Assembly (NCBI GenBank): GCA_028753945.1
Contig: JAPNXP010000001.1
Location: 10,592,501 to 10,656,500 of the forward strand
DNA: 64,000 bases
Source: Hexactinellida sp. DTS-2022
Taxonomy: Eukaryota > Porifera > Hexactinellida
Direction of reading: 5' to 3'
Part shown: positions 29,601 to 36,804 of the stretch, piece after piece
How positions within the stretch are numbered: position 1 is the stretch's first letter
Layout: every line of letters begins with the position of its first letter
The notes under the pieces: model-generated
What the model saw: only the letters and a program-made list of their open reading frames with translations
Databases searched by the model: none
Told to the model about the DNA's origin: nothing
Made by a program: the position numbers and the translations under genes

Positions 29601-32330
29601 GAGCTCCTCCTTTTAACTCAGCAATGTTATGGACCATTGACACGTTCATCATGAATCGAATATTGCTACTGATTAGCGCAACACCTCCCCCCAGATACCC
29701 CCAGTTCTTCCAAAGATTAGAGTTCTCCATTAGAATATCCGCGTTGAAACCCAATATTGCCCCTCCTGTGTTGGCTGAATTCTTCGAAAAATTTGTATTT
29801 TTGAACTTGCATTGGTTGTCTAGATTATAGATGTTTTCGATATACACCGCACCACCTAGGTTTGCTCTGTTGCATATGAACGCGTTTCCTTCTGAGTGGA
29901 ATACTGTGTGGTGTTGGTTGTACTCTTCCAAATCTAACCCGATTGCTCCCCCCTGGTTAGCACAATTGTTTCTGAACCAAGTATTGGATATATGGATACT
30001 TCCATTCTTAGTTCTGTGCTTAATTAGGAGACCGCCTCCTGATGGGTTCAAGTATGTATGCGTTACTGCCTGATTCCAATTAAATTGAGAATTGTTAATA
30101 TGGAGTCTGTACCCCAGAACTTCCTCCGTCGCTATAAATAGCATTCCGCCCCCCTGAATCGCGCTACATTGCTTGAATTCGGTCCGATCTATATGCACGT
30201 CAGCATACACTGCAGATAATATCGACACCTTCGCTCCTGCTCCTCCATAATGCCTCTTGATTTTGTTGAGAGTTTGGTTGTTGCTTACTTTGAACTCAGT
30301 GTCGGGAGAGACGGTCGCTATATCCTCAAAGTGTGAATGTGTTAAATTTAATATAAAATTTGTGAATTGATGATGTTCTCCTATTATTTCATATAAAACT
30401 CCCCGCGCGTGGTAACCACTTGTAACATTTAAACTTTTACTGTATAGAAATAGACGGAAGAGTGTCACGATCTTAGTATTCGTAACTTGGATGGCGTTGT
30501 AGCTGAAGTTATTGAAACTAATATAGCTAAGGTGTGCTTCGTAGCAGTCCTTGATCCAAATTGTGGCGTTTACCTGAAAATCGAGAGTGGTGTCTCTGAG
30601 ATATAGCGGCCACTCATCCGAATTGTTCCTGAATTCGTAATGGTTGTAATATCCCTGACTACTATATTTCTCCTTCCTCTTGGGGATAGGAGTAGAATGT
30701 GTGGAACAGTTGGAATGAATTTCTCTCGGACAACTGGTTGCTAGCTTGACTGGAATAATCTTGGCTGGATGACAGTCATGAAAATGTATTTGTTGCAAAA
30801 ACACGCTCTTCAATCCGAATATTGAGATTATCGCTTTTATAGGTTCATTCTCCTCTGCGACATATTTGCTGCATATCACTCTAGTCCCGTACCCCTCTCC
30901 TACCAACTCCAAACTGTCCAACGTATCATTTTTTAGAACGAATTTAGATTTCAGTGTATAGTTCTTATTTCCAAGATACACAATGCAGTTTCTTGTGTTG
31001 TTGCACTCGGATTGGATTACCCTAGACAGTTCCAATTCCTCCCTCGCACTTGCTCCCACACACACTACCCAGGCAACTGTTATGACTAGAAGGAATTCTA
31101 CCATTCTAGTATGCCTCGATGCCATTTGAATAGATTCGAATATTAGAAAAATTAACAATAATCTTTGATTTCTTGTTAAAAATGATACTGGTTACTGGAA
31201 TCAGGATATATATTGTTTGCTTTCACAGAACCAAAGTATATATATTTCTTTGAGTGATCAAGGATAATTTAGGGTGATTACTTAAGACTAGCTTAGCTTA
31301 ATATAATTCGAGATTACCAAAGTAGGGGAGATTATTTAACATTAATAGGTAAGCTATTCTATTGTGTAATATCAAAATTTATTTTCCAGTAAATATCCCT
31401 TTATATTTTCCTTTGTTAATAGTTAGAATTAAATATTTGCTAGTTTGAATATAATATTTCTTACAATCATGTAGGTAATAGCACACCTGTTAGGGTCAGT
31501 ATTCCAACCTAGCCAGGACCTAGAGTGGTCCAGACTGGGCGCTCAGTGCCGGCCCCTCACCACCCCTCTCTCTGATATTGTCACACACCTGTGCTGGGAC
31601 CCCGCTTACAAGCTACTGGGGGTGCGGGGTGTTCCCCTGATGCGGTCTGATGTCCACGCATATAGCACATTCCTGTGGGAATCTCTGATTAAAACCCTGA
31701 GACAGATGTCAGTCACAAATTCCCCGATTGATCTGGGACTTGACTGGTCATACACGAAGACACAAGAGCATCTGCGAAACAGGTCCCTGGGCAACTACCT
31801 CATTCTGAGGGGTAAGGATTCCTTCCTAGCAGACCCGGCACTGTTTGAGGATAACAGACTATACTATACCCATATGCGCTCTAGTCCTCTCCTACAGACA
31901 AGGTAGATACGTATATGAACAGTAATTAATTAATTAATTACTGTAGGCAACTACACAAACTGCAGGTTTATTTATTGCACAAATGAAATTCCACAAATTA
32001 ATAACGACTATAAATATATTCTCATCAATAGCCTAACATTTTTCTGTCAATTTATTCTTAAACACTATCAGAAGTCTGTTTACGTCTGTTTGTTTATTCT
32101 GTAGATATAATGCCCATAGCTTTAACGGGTATGATAAGAGCTCTACTCTGGTTAGCAACGATCAGCTGCATCTTCCTGCGTTAGAGGCCTCCGTTAAGTC
32201 TGTTTGGAAACTATTCCACAGCAGAGCCTACATTCACCACTTCACTGAGAAAGGAATGGAGGAGAGAGAGATATTCGACAAGTTTGTGCAAGCAGAGCAA
32301 GTTATCAGTGATTATGCATCTTTAGCTTGA
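23685..32330 (+). CDS. TUBD1: Delta-tubulin, four exons
   Basis: Exons inferred from homology and splice sites: 23685-23951 (donor GTAGCT), 24867-25289 (acceptor TTGTAG, donor GTGCGT), 31475-31902 (donor GTAGAT), 32105-32330 (stop TGA). The spliced product is 447 residues, close to the usual delta-tubulin length. The N terminus M-S-I-V-C-V-Q-V-G-Q-C-G-N-Q-V-G is the tubulin start, and the GTP-binding signature G-G-T-G-S-G-L-G lies at about 143-150. H-G-S-G-N-N-W-A, L-N-Q-L-I-W-P and Y-I-H-H-F-T-E-K-G are delta-like. Delta-tubulin is needed for centriolar triplet microtubules, so it fits a ciliated organism. Intron 1 carries a hAT element. Intron 2 (6185 bp) carries an entire antisense gene, a RepA piece and a RepB piece. 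The donor of exon 2 is duplicated 306 bp downstream. Phase is 0, 0, 2 at the three junctions. Confidence 0.9.
23968..24305. mobile_element. Non-autonomous hAT-type element in TUBD1 intron 1
   Basis: 338 bp with termini CAGGGGCGTACCGTG / inverted CAGGGGCGTGCCGTG and an exact 8-bp duplication gttatact (23960-23967, 24306-24313). It starts 16 bp after the 5' splice site of exon 1. The left end includes a GGGGGGG-rich stretch paired with CCCCCCC. Confidence 0.92.
24314..24545. repeat. RepC element, second copy
   Basis: Reverse complement of 13223-13563 without the hAT insertion: GGAGCGTCTCGCGCTCC, then the single atttaggc equivalent (GCCTAAAT). Used above as the empty site. Confidence 0.6.
25282..25605 (+). 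repeat. Duplicated 5' splice site of TUBD1 exon 2
   Basis: The string TGAACCAGGTGCGTA (end of exon 2 plus donor) occurs at 25282-25296 and again at 25589-25603. The intervening ~290 bp hold direct AATTTCAT-like repeats. The in-frame codons after the first donor run on to a stop near 25443, so retention would truncate the protein. Confidence 0.7.
25617..26314 (-). repeat. RepA copy 3 with ACATGT palindrome array
   Basis: The RepA 3' terminus (ACAAGCTACTCGTCCGCG, GCGCGTTCTTACAA) at 25617-25700 passes directly into a tandem array at about 25716-26314. Array units of about 16-17 bp are centred on TAACATGTTA, with spacers AAAAAAA, AAATTTT or AAATTCT; roughly 35 units. No RepA 5' end follows, so the copy is truncated inside its array. 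Confidence 0.8.
26315..26935. other. TUBD1 intron 2 sequence without identified feature
   Basis: AT-rich; a direct repeat of gcattatacataatgcctga type near 26760-26800. No gene. Confidence 0.35.
26936..27095 (-). repeat. RepB 3' end, copy 3
   Basis: Hairpin series ACGAGCCCTTCGGTCTCGG, TCGCTTCGCGA (twice) and GGCCGCTTCGCGACC, then TTACTCTCCTCA. Only the terminal block remains. Confidence 0.6.
27313..31125 (-). CDS. Large surface protein: beta-helix ectodomain plus polytopic membrane C terminus
   Basis: Single-exon frame of 1270 residues from the ATG at 31125 (the frame above has only a TTG). A signal peptide spans about 1-24 (F-L-L-V-I-T-V-A-W-V-V-C-V). Residues about 100-600 have repeated N-x-A-x-x-G-G-A/G-hydrophobic motifs (A-I-Q-G-G-G, A-N-Q-G-G-A, A-N-L-G-G-A, A-N-T-G-G-A, A-E-L-K-G-G-A, A-Y-Y-K-G-G-G), typical of right-handed parallel beta-helix surface proteins. 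Many N-x-S/T sites support extracellular exposure. A Cys-rich juxtamembrane part precedes about 8-10 hydrophobic segments from about residue 920 to 1250, with a basic tail. Function unknown; adhesion or reception is a guess. It is complete, antisense, and entirely within TUBD1 intron 2. I recall similar architectures in sponges, but cannot name an ortholog. Confidence 0.85.
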   Translation of the reverse strand: MASRHTRMVEFLLVITVAWVVCVGASAREELELSRVIQSECNNTRNCIVYLGNKNYTLKSKFVLKNDTLDSLELVGEGYGTRVICSKYVAEENEPIKAIISIFGLKSVFLQQIHFHDCHPAKIIPVKLATSCPREIHSNCSTHSTPIPKRKEKYSSQGYYNHYEFRNNSDEWPLYLRDTTLDFQVNATIWIKDCYEAHLSYISFNNFSYNAIQVTNTKIVTLFRLFLYSKSLNVTSGYHARGVLYEIIGEHHQFTNFILNLTHSHFEDIATVSPDTEFKVSNNQTLNKIKRHYGGAGAKVSILSAVYADVHIDRTEFKQCSAIQGGGMLFIATEEVLGYRLHINNSQFNWNQAVTHTYLNPSGGGLLIKHRTKNGSIHISNTWFRNNCANQGGAIGLDLEEYNQHHTVFHSEGNAFICNRANLGGAVYIENIYNLDNQCKFKNTNFSKNSANTGGAILGFNADILMENSNLWKNWGYLGGGVALISSNIRFMMNVSMVHNIAELKGGALYLIAYSIIYVYDYAHVLIKENTAYYKGGGIYIFNNYVENNYFSWLSRIQYLKEIFCFITFDDQNRLSLTFEGNKIRNGTKSPCMGSDLFTNSWEHCWNYDKKTSTLLNTNATNLGEVSRSTNCTVALDIVRYAKLDFINESFCYFNTSDEEHEPHCKTDIFDIDSFPLYKEKMRKEVKKSIKQLKNLQKVPPFVYVIYPGFQTSIRIGSQDGLNQTILTDTVVLFKQTESKKQYDIKFEFGDILVDRIVSPSSSRVYFSLTKSRNGWVHGELCLKSQLSLRVITYCIPVILAKCMPGFKIGDGNKCQFTGVNYIKGATGTTVTVRRNVLMVVDRETKTDGEPEDVFLYAHCTWFQCKCDSTASTDECTFNVLKPQDQCRAWLRGKYCNESKGANQTLVPTYSFTHLITNSYSFKCRAPWVMMGLYFVLCLLILAFIIIVKIDIFADYTRSITFYSGILLTLSLTCGGSGDELFQKLITIPILVLNLKLTHMYPFCMLSTSVIERAFWELYAPLIFPVYMAIIYLCIHYLANSRIFERKRFNDKSILNHFWTILILLYTNLCSGALLVFKCSVDSNNVSRWIMNGNIICYVKEHMHLSIAAILILFLLTVIPLLPMASSCAELKGKKYLVSLYEKRYSPRYKHWEPIKMLLRFVIALLLIIPEGFVNLNFPCIIVSVICLILMVLTSLLKPSLNSYANHFESFCLLVLSFTGIRVSSHYEETYLNILLIIPYVIYLGIIGPKLLVSCVEKAKQMIRKNKSNK
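31126..31474. other. Presumed promoter of the nested gene (rest of TUBD1 intron 2)
   Basis: AT-rich; TATATATA-type sequence at about 31205-31250 lies 80-125 bp upstream (minus strand) of the nested ATG. No gene. Confidence 0.35.
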
Positions 32331-32458
32331 TTAATCAATTCAGTACCCCAGTAGTTATCTTATGTCGTCTATTCCTTAGGATAACATGACTAATCAGCGA
32401 AGATAATCAGTTTTAGTGATTATTTACGTACGTCCTCTCAAACGGGAAATTCTGTTTA

Positions 32459-33749
32459 CAAGCTGCTCGTCCGCGCTACGCGATCTTACAACTTGCACTC
32501 GGGCCTGCGGCCATCGCTATATTGAAAATACATGCCTTTTCAAATTAAATGCCGCTTGTATTTAATTACATACTCCAATAGACGTAATGCAAATTGAGTA
32601 ATTAATGTGGATGATTGAGCAAAACTGAATCTAGGCGCCTATAGAAAACTGTCAGTTATGTAACGAAAAATTGGCGAATATTATTATATACCCCCTCCTT
32701 ACATCACGCTTTTTGCCATTTTTGTAATAAGAAAGGATGGGTTGTAACACTTACCCCTTGAGCATTACTTAAATTCAAAAGCCCTATACACATATTGGTT
32801 ATATTACGGGGAATCATATGGGAAATAATTTAGGTGGTTTCATACGAACGTTAGTATACTATCTAACTTGAATTTAATACCATTTAGAGGCATTTTGATA
32901 ACCACGAATTTTTTCCTATTTCCATGTGTTAACCACTGTCCGCGCGCGCGCTAGTGACCCATGTAACAGTGTTTCAGAGTAGGGCTCTCTATTTATCCTC
33001 GCGGATATAAGTATATCTAAGGACAGTAAATAAATGGGAAATACTAATCAGCGCCGGTATTGTTGAATATTTATGCTAATTAGAACTGACAGTTTTCTAG
33101 ATATTCAAGTTTGTCCGTGTATAATAATATACCAACTTCAAGTTTAAAATTAAATATCACTAAGGAACTGTGCAACTCTGTCTCCTTGGGCTGTGGAGAA
33201 GTTATTGTATTGATTCGTAATTATTGGATATCAAATAGACAATGGAACTTTAAAATGTATGGCTAGACAGACGGAACACAAATTACTGATTGGATGTTAC
33301 AAACGTAACATGTTATAATTGTAACATGTTACAAACGTAACATGTTATAATTGTAACATGTTATAAACGTAACATGTTATAAACGTAACATGTTGCAAAC
33401 ATAACATGTTACAAACGTAACATGTTATAAACGTTACATGTTATAAACGTAACATGTTACAAACGTAACATGTTACAAACATAACATGTTACAAACGTAA
33501 CATGTTATAAACGTTACATGTTACAAACGTAACATGTTATAAACGTAACATGTTGCAAACGTAACATGTTGCAAACGTAACATGTTGCAAACGTAACATG
33601 TTACAAACGTAACATGTTACAAACATAACATGTTATAAACATAACATGTTATAAACGTAACATGTTACAAACGTAACATGTTACAAACGTAACATGTTAG
33701 GAACATAATATGTTAGAAAAAAATCACTGTGATTTAATTTATAAGATAT
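32459..33749 (-). repeat. RepA dispersed element, copy 4, full length with internal array
   Basis: The 3' end at 32459 (ACAAGCTGCTCGTCCGCG) and the 5' end at about 33749 (minus strand TATCTTATAAATTAAATCAC) both match copy 2. Near the 5' end it carries the palindrome array 33297-33716. This shows the array is part of the element, not flanking DNA. Confidence 0.7.
33297..33716. repeat. 16-bp tandem array centred on AACATGTT (CAAACG/TAAACG spacers)
   Basis: About 26 units of TTACAAACGTAACATG or TTATAAACGTAACATG, a near-exact 16-bp period. The core TAACATGTTA is self-complementary. The spacer differs from that of the array at 25716-26314. Confidence 0.92.
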
Positions 33750-33782
33750 GAAGTCATTTGACTAAATTTTACATACAAAAAT

Positions 33783-33788
33783 TTTATT
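33783..33788 (-). promoter_or_regulatory. Possible poly(A) signal of the NHL gene
   Basis: AATAAA on the minus strand 70 bp beyond the stop of the NHL-repeat gene; an ATTAAA is nearer, at about 33850-33855. Confidence 0.35.
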
Positions 33789-33857
33789 TGTGTTTTTCTA
33801 TTTCCTAAAATACAGGCACTGTACAAATACATAAGTTAATTGTGCTATATTTAATAT

Positions 33858-35141
33858 TTAGAAAGCTTGCAATCTGTGGTCGTCCTTCCAATCCACTACT
33901 ACAATCTTACCCCTAGCATCTATAGCAATGCCTTTGGGGCTGTAGAGTTGTCCCGAAGCTTTTCCTCCTTCTACCCCTACTGTCTGTAGTAGGACTCCAT
34001 CTCGTGATATTATCGTAATGCAGTTAGCAGCCCTATCGGTGAGGATGAAGCTCCCATAGGAATCAGTACAGAAATATGACGCCTCTCTGATCACACTCCC
34101 TATCACTACAGAGTGCATTAGCATACCATCCTGCCTAAATACCTGGATGGGATCAGGATGGTGCTCATTCGCGGAGCTAAATAAAAGGATAATCTGCTCT
34201 CTATTTACGATTATGTCTCTTGTGAACGTGTTGTAGTCGTGTGATTTTGCTTTTAACTTTATCATCTTGAGTGGTTTAAGATTCAAATCGAACAGGTCTA
34301 GCGCTAGGAGCTTGAGGTAGCAGCAGAACGCCCTCCCTTCATACATATAGAGTCTCCCTATGAGATTAGTTGTTTCTCTAATTTGGACAGTTTGGCCTTT
34401 CAAATTTAGTTTCAAAAGGCTATTCTTTTGATTTGTACACGCGTTTGTATAGATGTGGTTCCCGTATATTCTGATAGTGCTGGCCTCATTAACTTCCTGG
34501 TTGAGTATAGATGAGTGATATTTCCCGTCACTAGAGAATACTTGGATTCTTTGTGTGCTGTCTAGTTCTGAAACATAAATCAGCTGAGATTTAGGGTCTA
34601 TACATAATGCGGTAGGAACTGACAACTCATTTCTTTTCTTTCCTCCCTTCACGCCTGACCAGACTGGATTTGCTCCATACCTGTGATAGTCTGCTCTTAT
34701 AATGAATCCAGTATTGTTGATTTGTTCTCGAATTAGTTTTTCTTCAAAATTTAGAAACACACAAGGGAAATTGATATTTTCTGAGATAATTTTGTCAATC
34801 TCTGATTCGATATTTGCCAACTGTTTTTTGAGGAAATCACTGAGTCGGTTAGCTTGCAGCTGTTGCTCTGTCTCGTTTCTGTTCAGTCTCAGCTGATTCA
34901 GACTCACTCTGCGTTCCTCTAACTTACATGACAGCCTGTCTGGTATGGCGCTCAACTCTTGCATTAGTTCTGCTTCTCTGTACCCCAACATTTCGTGAAT
35001 CTGAACAAAGCAGGTTCTCAATTGGTCCTTAACACTTTCTACTTGTGACTTCAGCTCTTCTAGTGACATCTCCAGTTCTGAACTGAACTTATCCCAGGGA
35101 GGTGGTTGCATTCTTTCCACTTCTGGGATTTGGGCTGCCAT
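33858..35141 (-). CDS. Coiled-coil / NHL-repeat protein (TRIM-NHL-like, without RING or B-box)
   Basis: Single-exon protein of 427 residues from the ATG at 35141. Residues about 15-140 are helical coiled coil (E-L-E-M-S-L-E-E-L-K-S-Q-V-E, then I-E-S-E-I-D-K-I-I). The remainder is a beta-propeller-like set of NHL repeats: P-T-A-L-C-I-D...L-I-Y-V-S-E...R-I-Q-V-F-S-S-D-G; I-Q-V-F-R-Q-D-G; S-P-K-G-I-A-I-D-A-R-G-K-I-V-V-V-D. It ends at the last strand (H-R-L-Q-A-F). TRIM-NHL proteins have RING, B-box and coiled coil; here no zinc-binding part is present, so it is probably an adaptor, not a ligase. A decayed relative lies at 55881-56640. Ligand unknown. Confidence 0.75.
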   Translation of the reverse strand: MAAQIPEVERMQPPPWDKFSSELEMSLEELKSQVESVKDQLRTCFVQIHEMLGYREAELMQELSAIPDRLSCKLEERRVSLNQLRLNRNETEQQLQANRLSDFLKKQLANIESEIDKIISENINFPCVFLNFEEKLIREQINNTGFIIRADYHRYGANPVWSGVKGGKKRNELSVPTALCIDPKSQLIYVSELDSTQRIQVFSSDGKYHSSILNQEVNEASTIRIYGNHIYTNACTNQKNSLLKLNLKGQTVQIRETTNLIGRLYMYEGRAFCCYLKLLALDLFDLNLKPLKMIKLKAKSHDYNTFTRDIIVNREQIILLFSSANEHHPDPIQVFRQDGMLMHSVVIGSVIREASYFCTDSYGSFILTDRAANCITIISRDGVLLQTVGVEGGKASGQLYSPKGIAIDARGKIVVVDWKDDHRLQAF

Positions 35142-36030
35142 TAACTTTACTACTTCAATTACTGATGTTATTATTTGAATAATCAGTTATTTGTTACTTA
35201 TTTAGAACCGAATTTATAGATACAGTAGAACCTAATTCATACGAAACAAGCTACCGTCAAAATACGTTCGCCTTATCCCCATATATCGCATATGTCATTT
35301 TTTCAGCAGTCACTGCATGCATTGCATTGCGCAGCGGGATTTGAAAATAACCAGCGTTTGCAAACACAGTTGTTTTGTGTATTTTTAAATTTAACGCTAT
35401 TTCAATTGCAATTGTTTCATTATCGTATGTGCGTACCACCACGTTATGAGTACGCATTGGGAGACTAATCAAATAAACCTAGCTTGTATCGATTACACAT
35501 TATATACCATGAAAACTGAAATATTATTTACGGTGAAAGCTTCAACCATACTTAATGTTGTAATTACTACGTATCTGATTAAGTTTATTAGTGTAATATT
35601 TTGTAATTGTTTGGTGACGACTTTGACAGTTCTTTTCCCGACGGAGCTCTATTACCTATAAGTTTGCTAAATACATTAGGCTGATTCCTTGCAGTGCTGA
35701 TAATTACTCATGAGAGGTATATGTGGCATTGAAATTTTAAAATAAATTAATTTAGAATGCTGCTGGTGTCTGTTTACATGGAATTTAATAGATTTGAGCA
35801 CCAAAATTTTCAGAATAATTACTCCTTCGATATAAAAGAAGACGGTACTTATTATATCTGTAATTGCTTATTTGTTCATGTAACACTATTCCATTGATGT
35901 CTTGCTAGTCTCCACAGTCTAATGTTACCTATTGTCTCCACTTTGTCTAATATTACTAACTGTTCATTCATTTAATTCAATATTTCCAAACTTTCTATAT
36001 ATATAAAAATACAAAACACACTCATCAATC
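35142..36030. other. Intergenic with a lone MITE end
   Basis: A TACAGTAGAACCTAATTCAT end at 35222-35241 matches the CAGT-ended MITEs, but no partner end is found. The remainder is AT-rich without supported genes. Confidence 0.4.
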
Positions 36031-36036
36031 TTTATT
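36031..36036 (-). promoter_or_regulatory. Poly(A) signal overlapping the CFAP97D1 stop region
   Basis: Minus-strand AATAAA spans 36036-36031; its first base is the last base of the TAA stop (36038-36036). If functional, the 3' UTR is only some 10-30 bases. Confidence 0.45.
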
Positions 36037-36554
36037 TACTGTTTTTGTTGTTTGTCTTTTGCCAGAATATTCTGTTTCTTCCATTTGTTCCACTGGGGGT
36101 ACTTTGAGATATTGACCATATAACTCTCATTCACATGCCATTGGTCCAGCCACTGGAGATGATTGTACTCGGGTTCTTTGCTCTGAATGCGTTTCAGTAT
36201 TGCTTGATTTTCATGCGTCACTCTCAGGAGGTCTCTCTGTCTCCTTGTCCTATTCAAGCTCCCTTTTGTGTACATTTTACAGGTGGTCTCGAAACTAGGC
36301 TTCCCCTTTATAACGTGTGCCATTTTCTCAACCAAGAGACGGTTGTCTCGCTCTACGATTGCTTGTCTCTCCTCTTCCATTTGTTTCTTCTTTGCTTTCA
36401 TGTGTAGGTGTAAGTACGTTTTTGGCGCCTGATTGTCAATGATGGGCTGAGCAGTTACAACTTTTTGTCTGTGAGTGTCGAACCTCAGTTCATCCCACTT
36501 TTTCTTTAGCAATTTGTTATTGGCTGGAGTTATCGGTTGATATGCCCGATGCAT
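36036..36554 (-). CDS. CFAP97D1: CFAP97 domain-containing protein 1-like (ciliary/flagellar)
   Basis: 172 residues starting at the conserved M-H-R-A-Y-Q-P (ATG at 36554); a longer in-frame ATG at 36632 would add 26 residues that do not look conserved. The family core is clear: N-N-K-L-L-K-K-K-W-D, then A-P-K-T-Y-x-H-L-H-M-K-x-K-K, E-E-R and I-E/V-E-R-D-N-R-L-L-V-E-K-M. Known members of the CFAP97/Hemingway family support axoneme formation or sperm flagellum maintenance. The gene is single-exon and divergent from the DDI gene with ~250 bp between starts. Good confidence in family; D1 versus D2 not separable. Confidence 0.82.
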   Translation of the reverse strand: MHRAYQPITPANNKLLKKKWDELRFDTHRQKVVTAQPIIDNQAPKTYLHLHMKAKKKQMEEERQAIVERDNRLLVEKMAHVIKGKPSFETTCKMYTKGSLNRTRRQRDLLRVTHENQAILKRIQSKEPEYNHLQWLDQWHVNESYMVNISKYPQWNKWKKQNILAKDKQQKQ

Positions 36555-36804
36555 GGTTATTGATAATCTTATGGTATAAAAATATAATTTGTAGTTTCTA
36601 TTTATTATTTTATTATTTATATAGAGATTCATCTAATGCATAATGACAGAATATTTCGCTGTGTTTGATTGGTTGTTTTCTTCCAATCAAACAGTCATGC
36701 AATATTATTTAATTATTTATCTGAATTATCAGCGAATAGAATCTCTGTCTCGTTTCTGATAATCACAGAGCTACACTTGTTTTATAAGTTAGCTTACAAG
36801 CCGT
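36555..36804. promoter_or_regulatory. Candidate bidirectional promoter between CFAP97D1 and DDI
   Basis: 250 bp separate two divergent start codons. It holds a direct-inverse pair TTTGATTGG...CCAATCAAA at about 36665-36690 (two CCAAT boxes in opposite orientation) and TTTATAAG at 36780. The inverted CCAAT motifs are suggestive of a shared promoter. Confidence 0.5.

Noticed and set aside
33297-33716. CRISPR-like regular array
   Set aside because: A 16-bp unit without unique spacers in a eukaryotic genome is a satellite, not a CRISPR array.
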